The notes under the pieces were generated by a model. That model was not told the DNA's origin. It worked only from the letters and a program-made list of their open reading frames with translations, and ran no database searches. DNA of 64,000 nt from Pyrocephalus nanus (Eukaryota; Chordata; Aves; Passeriformes; Tyrannidae). Of this stretch, positions 26,950-34,940 are shown piece after piece. Within the stretch, counting starts at the first letter, position 1. Each line of letters opens with the position of its first letter. The stretch lies in the NCBI GenBank assembly GCA_038380795.1, contig CM076262.1:68530629-68594628 (forward strand). The letters run 5' to 3'. The position numbers were made by a program, and so were the translations under genes.

Positions 26950-27473
26950 CCTTTATTTCTGCCTGTCCTCTAAAGCCTCCTGAAAAACTGGCAGGGACTA
27001 CCAGGGGTGTTCAATCATTACATCTATTTCTAAACATATCCCACCTCTTTCTATAAGCTTTCCTCAGTTCCTGTTTGGTTGCTTGTTTTTAATTTTGAAT
27101 CCATTTTGAGATCCGAAATTTAATTTCTGGATCTCCGTTTCCTCCAGCAAATAATGCAGCGAAGCCGTGCCGGGAAACGTGCTGCAGTTTCATCAAAGCA
27201 ATTTTCCCTGCATCTAATCCCACGTGAGCCAGAGCTTTGAAAAGTACTTCTGGCAGGTCATTTACCTTTAGTCTCTTAGAATTTTGTTCAAAAATGTGTT
27301 GTAGTGCTTTTGCCTGTTGGTTAACCAGGATTGTTTGAGCCCTTTTTTCAAATTCATGGCCACTCAAGGGTCACTGTTGCAGTGCCATCCTTGATTGCCT
27401 CCTATGATGTGTATTAAGAAGCCCAAGTCTGTGTTGCATTATTTCTGCTCTCTTAGTGGACTGTTGAAACTTC
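26950..27473 (-). pseudogene. Possible last exon with in-frame TGA (degraded gene or readthrough)
   Basis: On the minus strand a long pyrimidine tract ending CTCTTCCACAG forms a near-ideal splice acceptor at 27,474. The frame beginning AAG TTT CAA then runs 33 codons to a TGA at 27,374-27,372. It continues open for about 93 more codons to TAA just below 27,090, and an AATAAA lies at 26,957-26,952. The residues (for example EFEKRAQTILVNQQAKALQH, then NDLPEVLFKALAHVG) look like a helical soluble protein and faintly like a degenerate EF-hand; I cannot name the family. The TGA could be a decayed CGA codon. It may be the 3' end of a gene lying to the right, an inactivated copy, or coincidence. Confidence 0.35.
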
Positions 27474-27479
27474 TGTGGA

Positions 27480-30400
27480 AGAGTGGAAGAAAATAAGATT
27501 TCAAGGGAAAAAAAAATGCATCCTGATTTTAATATATGCTCCTGAAATACTTGTGATATTTTTTCGAAGCTCGCTGATAATAAACACTATTACTACAATC
27601 ACTCCTGGGAGAGGAAAGATAGAAAAGCAAATTCAAAGGTTTAATCCAAACACATCTGAATATAAATTCAATCTTAACCAATGTCAGTTATTGATAATCC
27701 TTATCCAGGCTGATAAAACCAGTGGGCCTTCAGTCTTCTGATTTTATGATGTACTGTATTTAAGCTTTATTTCTTTCCTTGAATCAACTAGAAGTGTTAT
27801 GAGGAATGTGTTAAGACAAAATATCATTTCCTTTTAGTAGGCACTATGAAAAAAGTAAAAGCAATAATAATCTAGGCCAGTATATTTATTCTGAAAATCA
27901 GGATTTTGACATGGCCAGTACACATTGGGAAGGATAAGCTTTTAAATACACAGCAGTGAAACAGCAATTAATTTCCAGATCAATAAAATTCCCAGTGATG
28001 ACAGTGGTAATATTTGCATTGATTTCAATACTCAGGGAGTTCAGTCTCCTGAGCAGCACCTTTTTAACTCATAAAAGTGTCCTGACTCATCTTTCCTGTC
28101 GATTTCCTACTGTCTTTAAGGTGTTACAGCTGTCCAAACTTGGAATGGTGTTTGAAATCCTCATGATGGTTTTTTGAGTTTTGGGCGATTGGTTTGTTTG
28201 TTTGTTTTGATCTTGATATTCTTCTGTGTGTTATTTTAGTCCTCACTGATAAACTCATTTATTTAAAAAAAGTTTAAACTTGTTGAGGCTCTATATTGTA
28301 GATTTATTATTATTGTTATTATTAATTATTAAATGCAGAAAGCTTATTTTTATATATAAAAATAAATTTGGACTCCTCAAGGTTTATTCCTTGGGGTAGG
28401 ACAGCAGTAACTGGCGGGAGGCGTGATGGTGTCAGTGTAACTGTATCTGCAGTAGGGACAACACCTCTTAATCCATTAAGTTCCGTGTTTCTGGTCTCCT
28501 GCATATTGGATAAATTTCTAGCACATGAAAGGTGAAATGCTACACATCCACTTTTTGGATTGTGCTAAAATACTATGAAATCTCTTTGAAATCAATAATT
28601 ATTTTGCATCCCCTCATTTTCAAATGCTGATGGGATAAGATTAACTGACTCCTGGTGGTGTCACTGGTGCTTGAGAAACCTCTGGATATGTTCTCTGCTG
28701 GAAAGCACTGTGCATTTGTGTCCCCCTCTGTGGCACCGTGGAGGACTTCTCCTAAAAGACAAGGGGTGTCTCATAAAAGAATAAGGCACTGCTGTGGAAA
28801 AACAACAAAACCAATTCCTGAGAATTAAGCAGCATATCAAAAAAACATGGAGCTCTTGGCTTAAATTGTGCAGTGCTGTCTTATATTCTTCGGAGCAGCT
28901 CAGAAGGGAGTCATTTCCTCCTTGTTTTCTGTGTCTGAGTCCCTGAAGATTGAGTAATGGATGAGAATAAAAACATTTTGATGATAAGAGGTTTACAATG
29001 GGATCATTGTCAGATTGGTACCTCGAGGGCTCTACTGGGGGCCATTGTCATGGCTGTTTCCTTTCTGCTAATGAGTGGATCCGGCTCTCACTGAGGTAGA
29101 GAGAGAGAGCAGTGTAGCCACCCAAGAGCCAGCAGTGGCTCATCTTTCTTGTCAGCCTCCTGCACTCAGTGTGACAAAGTGAAAGGCTTTGGAGAAACCA
29201 GACTCATTCAGTGTAATTGAACTAAATGGATAATAGGACACTTATTAGGGCATTAAACAGAAGAATACTCTTTGCTGGCTTTTGCAAAGACTACAGCTCT
29301 TTGTCATTTGATAATAGACATTCACTTAGGAGTCTATTCTTTTTTGTGTGCATTGGGGTTTTTAAGATATCTTACTCCCATCAATATTAATGGGAGTTGT
29401 GCAAGTAAAGCCTGGGAATTCAGAAAAATAAAACCCGAGACCTTTGTGTTTCCAGCAACCAAAAGCCTCCAATAACTCAGAATCTGTAATTGGGACTGTC
29501 TTGGATGGGGAAAGAGCTTGAAGTATAAATAAAAGCTATGCACTTAAGGACAAATTCTCCAGTCCCAGCTTAGTCTAGATAGTAACCTACCTTTCAGACA
29601 ACCTACATCTGTCCAGTTATCCCAGCTTTTCGTGGAGTAAAAGGGAACTCAGAATAAAGCAATATGATCCTCCTGCTTCCCAATCTGAAACCTTCATATA
29701 CATTTCCTGTATAGGATTATCCTCTTGCTTTGTTGGCATCATTCAGAAATATGCTCTTCAGCATGAAGAATCCCGGGTGGGTTTTAATTCAGCGTTATGA
29801 TCTGTAAATACTGGTAAGACTGGTATTTTCACCAGTTTAGCTCTGCATGGATTCGATTACACAAGTTACAGCTTATGCATGTTTTTTGTCCTCAGAAGGT
29901 TTTGCAATATTAAACCAGATTCTCTTTCAATTTAATCAATGCTTTGGCATGACCCAGAGCTGGGTGTGAAACCATTAGGGTTCAAGCACTTGTAAACTGA
30001 TAAAGCAGGAAGAGGTGGTTACTCCTCAGCACTCACCTTACAGAGAAGCATTTCAGCTGGACGCGGCTGTCCACGTCAAAACTTACATGATGAGACCAAC
30101 CTTGCAGTAAAAGAATCCCAACTTCCAGTGTTTTTTCACCCTGCCATGTCTTGTTTTACAGGTGGAAAATCTGCGGGAGGAACGTGGCTGTAAATTGCTC
30201 CAGTCTGGAAAGTGAGTGAGGAGCAGAATTAGCATTCAGGTACCACTGCTGCCCTTCACTGCAGCACCTCGCGGTCCTTCACAGGGACTTGTTCCCTGTG
30301 AACCCAGCTGGCAATTTAAATGAAAGTACTGGAGTGAAGAAGGAACTGGGGAAAGGACAGGTAGTGCAGCTCTGCATTCTCATTTTATTAATATGTGGAA

Positions 30401-31065
30401 AGAGAAGGAGGTCTGCCTGGTACTGAGTGCAGCCTGTTCTGTCCCCTCGCTTAGTTATTGCAGCTGGCTGAAGAGCTGTCCTATTTGTCCCCCATGGTTT
30501 CCTTATGAACTTGTGTAGTACTTTGAGCATTTTCTTTGCTCTTCTAAAGGAGCAGAAATTTTCCAGCCAAGGTATTTTCCAGAATGGATCAGAACATACT
30601 TTCTACAGCTGCAGGGAAACTCCAGTCCTTTGGGGTCACCCATGGCTGTGCCAATGGTAGGAACACACCCAGAATCCTTAAAGCACTGAGTTAGTCTTTC
30701 TATTAGTTGTTTATACCAGTCTCAAATAAATAACTCCCATGTTTGAAAAAAAATTATTGCTTAGAGAAGCAGTTCAATATACACTTAATAGGCCCAGTTC
30801 CCACCTTATTTACCTTTATGTAATCAGAAACAAACTCATCTAGCACAGACCAGACATCACAGTAGAACCGAGAGGAGAAACCAGCCCATTACCTTTGGGA
30901 TGTTGTGTTTTCTCAAAGACAGGAGCTTGCTTGATAAAACTGGTGCTGTGTAACTGGAAACGATGCTTCAGGAAGCCCTGTTTGTGAGTTCGTACCGAGC
31001 CCTCCCGAACGCCTGCAGTAGCCCTGCGCTCCTTTTTGCCTGGTTGGGAGCATTTCGGCTGCGTT
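27480..31065. other. Host non-coding DNA, no gene supported
   Basis: Only short chance frames are present. The last ~130 bases (30,960-31,100) are noticeably richer in CpG than what precedes them and run into the proviral insertion site; their continuation on the far side starts at 37,487. Confidence 0.55.
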
Positions 31066-31077
31066 CCACTAGATGGC
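31066..31077 (+). promoter_or_regulatory. CTCF-like core motif next to the insertion site
   Basis: CCACTAGATGGC matches the core of the vertebrate CTCF consensus (CCASYAGRKGGC) at every position. It lies 18 bp outside the left target-site duplication. Whether it is bound is unknown, since a 12-base match occurs often by chance in a genome. Confidence 0.35.
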
Positions 31078-31095
31078 CACCGGCAAAGCGGTTTC

Positions 31096-31101
31096 GCAGG
31101 G
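31096..31101. repeat. Target-site duplication, left copy (GCAGGG)
   Basis: GCAGGG directly abuts the LTR edge at 31,102 and is repeated directly at 37,481-37,486 beyond the other LTR. Six bases is the duplication length made by alpha- and betaretroviral integrases. The pair shows that both ends are original integration junctions. Confidence 0.95.
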
Positions 31102-31134
31102 TGTTGCACGGCGACCTGGTTCGAGAAGGGCACG

Positions 31135-31153
31135 GTGACTACCCCTTAGTCAC
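31135..31153. other. U5 perfect inverted repeat (7-bp stem, 5-nt loop), 3' LTR copy
   Basis: GTGACTA-CCCCT-TAGTCAC forms a perfect hairpin in the U5 region. The same hairpin is at 37,238-37,256 in the 5' LTR, 36 bases from the primer-binding site. Avian retroviruses use a U5 inverted-repeat stem next to the primer site for initiation of reverse transcription; the equivalence here is inferred from position. Confidence 0.6.
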
Positions 31154-31201
31154 TCGGGCCACTAACTCACAGACACCAATGTGGTGGACGGTAGAATGGC
31201 G

Positions 31202-31207
31202 TTTATT
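31202..31207 (-). terminator. Polyadenylation signal AATAAA of the 3' LTR
   Basis: AATAAA lies 17 bases downstream of the TATA element, with a GT-rich tract 20-35 bases further on. If the cap site is about 30 bases from the TATA box, the signal falls just upstream of R. It would then be present only at the 3' end of the transcript, which avoids premature processing in the 5' LTR. Confidence 0.75.
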
Positions 31208-31377
31208 AGGTGGTGTCATGACCTTTTATAGTGCTTAATTACCCCGTCATTTCCGTCTGCTTACGGTATCACCTAAACTACTGTTGGCTGTCAGGCGTCG
31301 GAGGGGGGGGTGGTGGGTGGTTCCTGTCTTTCCGTACATCCCGAAGTCTTCCGAACGCCGGACCCTATCTACTCACA

Positions 31378-31391
31378 TTTCCCCCCTCCCC
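31378..31391 (-). other. Polypurine tract for plus-strand DNA priming
   Basis: On the minus strand GGGGAGGGGGGAAA directly abuts the 5' edge of the 3' LTR (TGTGAG...), the position and composition expected of the retroviral polypurine tract. Confidence 0.93.
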
Positions 31392-31573
31392 ATGCTACAT
31401 AAAGCAGGCTGTAATGTAAAAAGTGCAAAATTCAGTCGTAGAGGTTGAAAGGTTTTAAGGCTCGATGAGCGGCTCAGAAAGAAACTCTAGAGAGGTAGAG
31501 AGATGTGCTCTAACGCCGAGGTATAAAGTTGTAAGTTAGTGCAAACTACGTGGAATTGCATTTAAGGCACTAT
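31392..31573 (-). other. Short 3' untranslated region between env and polypurine tract
   Basis: About 180 bases follow the env stop with no open frame. It contains no recognisable accessory gene. I did not identify a clear transport element, though an RNA structure cannot be judged by eye. Confidence 0.6.
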
Positions 31574-33436
31574 TTACAGCATTTGCCGCCGTTGGATCAC
31601 CATGATGTTGAGTGATTTCAGGCGGTTCTTGACACACGACATGAACTTGTTAAAAATGCAGGGCCCGAAAATCAGTGCTAAGAAAAGAATTGCCATTGGA
31701 CCGATCAGAGAGGATAGCAAGGTGGTGAGCCAGGGTGCCTGATCGAACAGTGATGTGAACCAGTCCTGCGATTTCCTTTCCTTTCTTCGGCTTTCTAGTC
31801 TCTCCCGCAGTTTGGCCATGGTGTCTTTCACTAACCCCGTGTGGTCCGCAAAAACGCAGCACTCCTCTTTAAGAGCAGCGCACAGTCCGCCTGCCTGTAA
31901 GAACAGGATGTCTAATCCTCTGCGATTTTGCAGAACCACCTCGGACAGTGACTTAAGTGAGTTTGCGAGAGCCGTGATAGACTCTTCGATCCGGGCTATG
32001 TCCTCGTCTATTGCTACCTTTAAAGCACCGAATTCCCTGTTCTGACGTACTAGGGACGCTATCCCTGTACCTGCTCCGGTACCTCCCGCCAGCATCAGTA
32101 TGGCTACAGTCACTGCTGTGAAGGGCTCTCGCTTTGTTAAGTGATGGTTTGGGATGGTCATGGAATCGTACACATAGTTTTCTGGGTGGTAATAGATTTT
32201 GGGGATCACTGTCACTTGGACACAGTACTCTGAGGATTTGTTAAACACGCTCAAAGATATGCAAGGGGTGAGTCCTGTAGAGGAACAGGCCCACTTAGTG
32301 TTATTAGCTGGGATCAACCATTTTGCTCGGGTCGCGTAGAGTACTTCCCCAGCGCATAGTTGCCTTTTGTGTTGCGGGATTCGGCCTACGCACGTCCCGC
32401 TGCCGACTATTTCTGTGAGTGTGATGGTTCGTCTGTCCGTGTCCCACAGACATTGGGCTGGATTATCGCTGTAGGCCTGTATGGGCGTGTTATTTACCGC
32501 AACGCCTTGGTAATAGGGTGGCTGCACTCCGTAGCAGAGCCAGCAGTGTTCTGTGAGGTCTGGGTTGGTTTTGTTCAGGACTTGGTAACTGGCTCGTATC
32601 AATTTCCAAAGTGGATGTGTAACACCGGGAGTTGGGCTGCTGGAAGTTGGACTGCTCAAAGTGAGTGGTGTCGTGGGTGTTGAAGAGCGAGTGGTCTGTT
32701 TGGGGGCTATTATGCGCGGTGCCTCGGGCCAAGGGTCATTTGGCGCGGTTTCTTTCTTAATTTGGATCAGACCGCCTGGGTTGTACCCTGTTACGTCGTA
32801 CCTCAGTCCCCATGTTTTCCCTAGCAACCAGCTGTCTTCCTGGGGGTTTGTGACATTTAGGAAGAGGTACCGACAGAGTGTGCCCTTTCTCACTGCCCGT
32901 GGTGATATACACCTATATGGGCCCCATTGCACTTTCAGGTATTTATCTCTACCGCTGTCTGGTATCCATGCAGGGGCTATGGTCTCGCATCCCCAGTAAG
33001 CACAGTAGTATTCGCCAGGCATGTTACAGTACCCTTTTCCAGGATTTGAGGCAGGACACATATAGAATTTGTCAAGTGCCCAACATAGGTCTTGAGGGAC
33101 TAATGCACACAGGGTGACGATAAAGCTTGGTGCACTTGATGTTACCTGAGAGGCGATAACTTGCTGGCTCTCAGGCCTAAGGAGAGACCATTTGAATGGC
33201 TGGTGATGCAAATGGCCTGCATGTACTGGCTCCACCTTGGAAAGTGCCAGGAGCAGTACCACACAAAGCCATTTCTCACGGTGGTTGCCCCGACGCTGTC
33301 CGGCCTTTGTCTGCGCCGAGCCTGCAGGGTTGGACGGGATGCTGATCGGCGTGTCGTCCTCCTCTGGCACTGTGCTGTACGAGTCACGAGGGCGTCCGAT
33401 GATCCAATCAGGTCGAGGGGTAGGTCTGGATTCCAC
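31574..33436 (-). CDS. env: env: gamma-type envelope glycoprotein precursor (SU-TM), lacking its own AUG
   Basis: A continuous frame of 620 codons whose first in-frame AUG is at residue 126, after the leader. A hydrophobic signal segment lies at 56-74 (WLCVVLLLALS core). SU follows, with many cysteines, several N-glycosylation sites (194, 288, 315, 378, 399), a proline/serine/threonine-rich hinge at 240-275 and CWLC at 298-301. A basic cleavage site (TKR) is at 434-436, then a Gly/Ala-rich fusion peptide (437-462), heptad region, immunosuppressive-domain-like segment (502-518), CX6CC at 519-527, a membrane span at about 569-592 and a 28-residue tail. CWLC with CX6CC marks covalently linked gamma-type Env, which mediates receptor binding and membrane fusion. 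The start probably comes from gag by splicing. The first ~12 codons overlap the end of the RT-coding sequence at the deletion junction. Confidence 0.93.
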   Translation of the reverse strand: MESRPTPRPDWIIGRPRDSYSTVPEEDDTPISIPSNPAGSAQTKAGQRRGNHREKWLCVVLLLALSKVEPVHAGHLHHQPFKWSLLRPESQQVIASQVTSSAPSFIVTLCALVPQDLCWALDKFYMCPASNPGKGYCNMPGEYYCAYWGCETIAPAWIPDSGRDKYLKVQWGPYRCISPRAVRKGTLCRYLFLNVTNPQEDSWLLGKTWGLRYDVTGYNPGGLIQIKKETAPNDPWPEAPRIIAPKQTTRSSTPTTPLTLSSPTSSSPTPGVTHPLWKLIRASYQVLNKTNPDLTEHCWLCYGVQPPYYQGVAVNNTPIQAYSDNPAQCLWDTDRRTITLTEIVGSGTCVGRIPQHKRQLCAGEVLYATRAKWLIPANNTKWACSSTGLTPCISLSVFNKSSEYCVQVTVIPKIYYHPENYVYDSMTIPNHHLTKREPFTAVTVAILMLAGGTGAGTGIASLVRQNREFGALKVAIDEDIARIEESITALANSLKSLSEVVLQNRRGLDILFLQAGGLCAALKEECCVFADHTGLVKDTMAKLRERLESRRKERKSQDWFTSLFDQAPWLTTLLSSLIGPMAILFLALIFGPCIFNKFMSCVKNRLKSLNIMVIQRRQML

Positions 33437-34389
33437 CTTGCCAGCGTGCCCGTGGATACTTGCTGCTCGATAAAGTTAAGGGAATCCATTGCTTTGGCCG
33501 TTAATTCTTTCCGCTCCCAGGGATGTTTGCCTTTTAACAGGTCGTATAGGGGAGTCATGATTTCTGGAGGAATTAGGATGACATTACGGAGCCACTGCAA
33601 GGATCCTACCAGCTGCTGTGCGTCATGGAGAGTCTTAATGTCCCTGCGAATTTTCATCTGGGGAGGAGTTATGTAGGAGTCTGTGATTCCTACTCCCAGG
33701 AAGGTTATGCAAGGCCCTTTTTTTATTTTTGAATCTGCAATTTCGAACCCGTTCGCTTTCAGGGTGTCTGAGATTGTTAAGATTAGCCGGTCTACTTGGT
33801 CTCCTGAAGGCGCAGCTATCAGGATATCATCCATGTACTGAATGATAGTTGTGGCCGGATTACTATGCCGAATTGGTGCCAGAGCCCGATCGATTACGAT
33901 CTGACAGATAGTGGGCGAGTTGAGCATTCCCTGGGGTAGCACTTTCCACTGAAAGCGTAAATTGGGCCGCTGATTATTTGGGAACACCAGGGAAAAGGCA
34001 AATTTTTCTCTGTCTGTTTCATGCAATGGTATAGAAAAGAAGCAGTCCTTGATGTCAAGGGTAGCACAAGGCTGTCCCTTGGGTATCATAGAGCTCATGG
34101 GTAACAGTGTCTGGACTGCACCCATTGGCTGAATTTTCTTATTTACCTCACGCAGGTCATGAAGGAGACGAAATCCTTCGCCTGACCGCTTAGGTATCAC
34201 GAAAATTGGGGTGTTCCATGGGCTAGTGGAGGGCTCTATGTGATCTCGTTGCAATTCGCGGTCGACTAACTTTAGGAGGGCATCCATTCGAGGCTGAGAT
34301 AGGGGCCACTGCTCCACCCACACCGGGTCAATTGATTTCCACGTCAGCTTAATAGGAGGAAACGGGTGTACAGCAGTGGCCCTTAGGGT
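33142..34389 (-). CDS. pol: pol: reverse transcriptase polymerase domain, truncated before RNase H and integrase
   Basis: The frame is entered by a -1 shift at 34,389 and runs 415 codons; there is no proper AUG. Roughly residues 1-328 are RT of class II retroviruses: HIEPSTSPWNTPIFVI near 50, LHDLREVN near 77, first catalytic Asp in ATLDIKD (about 112), WKVLPQGMLNSPTICQ near 150, and YMDD at 185-188 with the two catalytic Asp residues. The thumb region then runs to WNPDLPLDLI. At about base 33,400 the homology stops, and the remaining ~87 codons are the env leader and SU sequence read in another frame. The connection, RNase H and integrase domains are therefore absent. The product could at most be an unprocessed polymerase fragment in a Gag-Pro-Pol fusion. 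Confidence 0.93.
   Translation of the reverse strand, partial: TLRATAVHPFPPIKLTWKSIDPVWVEQWPLSQPRMDALLKLVDRELQRDHIEPSTSPWNTPIFVIPKRSGEGFRLLHDLREVNKKIQPMGAVQTLLPMSSMIPKGQPCATLDIKDCFFSIPLHETDREKFAFSLVFPNNQRPNLRFQWKVLPQGMLNSPTICQIVIDRALAPIRHSNPATTIIQYMDDILIAAPSGDQVDRLILTISDTLKANGFEIADSKIKKGPCITFLGVGITDSYITPPQMKIRRDIKTLHDAQQLVGSLQWLRNVILIPPEIMTPLYDLLKGKHPWERKELTAKAMDSLNFIEQQVSTGTLARWNPDLPLDLIGSSDALVTRTAQCQRRTTRRSASRPTLQARRRQRPDSVGATTVRNGFVWYCSWHFPRWSQYMQAICITSHSNGLSLGLRASKLSPLR
33395..33410 (-). other. Deletion junction joining RT to the env leader
   Basis: RT similarity ends at the codons for DLPLDLI (about 33,424-33,406). The following sequence reads as an Env leader in the other frame. Somewhere within about 15 bases the 3' part of pol, normally well over 1.5 kb coding for RNase H and integrase, has been removed. 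The exact breakpoint and any microhomology need a full-length relative for alignment. Confidence 0.75.
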
Positions 34390-34940
34390 AAATTTGTCAC
34401 TCTGGCATTTAGAAGAGCCAGGGCATCTCTTCCCAACAAGGCTGGGACCTCAAATAAGATGTAAGGAGTGAGAGCGATAATTTTTTCTGGTCCCTCTGTG
34501 GTGTGAAGTACAATTGTTATTAGGTGGGCGCTTTTTTGGGCTCGAGTGGTTCCCCCGACTCCACCTACTGTGGGAGCATCCTCTAATTCCCAATGCGACG
34601 GCCAATATGCTTTGGGTATGACAGTGACGTCCGCGCCGGTATCAACCAAGAAGGGGACTTTAATGGTGGTATTATCTGCAGTGCCATAGAGGGAACAGGT
34701 TCCCCACACCACGGGTGGGCGGTCACACCTTACTGCCAGGGCCACGCTGGGGCCTCTGCCCTTGGGGGCAAGTTCTGTGGGTTCTGGAAATCGGACAGGT
34801 CTGGCTGTGCTACTGAGTGAGTCGTAGGGGCTGCCACCTCTTGGGGAAGTGTAGCTACATTCATATGTGGCCGCTTTGTGTTCCAAGTGGGAGGAGGCTG
34901 GGTGCGGCCAAAGCAGTTGGATTGCCCCCTCCCCTTCACG
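34383..34940 (-). CDS. pro: pro: retroviral aspartic protease (translated by frameshift)
   Basis: The frame continues from the gag slippery site and overlaps the gag 3' end by about 210 bases. Counting from the shift, 185 residues are read. The protease core has FLVDTGADVTVI with the catalytic Asp at about 100, a glycine-rich flap (VGGVGG) near 126-131 and the conserved LLGRDAL near the C-terminus. As in all retroviruses it must dimerise to cleave Gag and Gag-Pro-Pol. The ~75 residues before the core are linker. There is no dUTPase domain, unlike many betaretroviruses that carry one in pro. It ends at a TAA directly after the next slippery heptamer. Confidence 0.92.
   Translation of the reverse strand, partial: REGEGAIQLLWPHPASSHLEHKAATYECSYTSPRGGSPYDSLSSTARPVRFPEPTELAPKGRGPSVALAVRCDRPPVVWGTCSLYGTADNTTIKVPFLVDTGADVTVIPKAYWPSHWELEDAPTVGGVGGTTRAQKSAHLITIVLHTTEGPEKIIALTPYILFEVPALLGRDALALLNARVTNLP
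34389..34395 (-). other. pro-pol -1 ribosomal frameshift heptamer A AAT TTA
   Basis: AAATTTA lies in phase with the pro frame (ACA AAT TTA CCC TAA), 3 bases before the pro stop. A -1 slip there opens the RT frame with no stop. The same heptamer is used at the gag-pol junction of Rous sarcoma virus. I could not define a convincing downstream stem or pseudoknot by eye. Confidence 0.85.

Larger units (their letters stand above)
31102..31377 (-). repeat. 3' LTR (276 bp, TG...CA)
   Basis: Identical base for base to 37,205-37,480. On the minus strand it starts TGTGAGTAGATAGGG and ends GTGCAACA, giving the canonical TG/CA ends. TATAAAA lies at 31,230-31,224 and AATAAA at 31,207-31,202. A GT-rich element (TTGGTGTCTGTGAG) follows, where cleavage would occur. 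The cap site is expected near 31,200, so U3 is about 175 bp and R only about 20 bp, a compact LTR of the alpharetroviral kind. A G8 run sits in U3. Confidence 0.96.

Noticed and set aside
30963..31419. Plus-strand frames repeated at 37,057-37,528
   Set aside because: They are LTR sequence read on the wrong strand and are identical only because the LTRs are identical.
33142..33395. C-terminal ~87 codons of the pol frame as a pol domain
   Set aside because: They show no RNase H or integrase motifs and overlap the env leader and SU in another frame, so they are readthrough past the deletion junction.
31574..33436. GTG at 33,436 as the real env start
   Set aside because: It lies inside RT-coding sequence on the pol side of the deletion and is not an ATG. 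It only marks the edge of the open frame.
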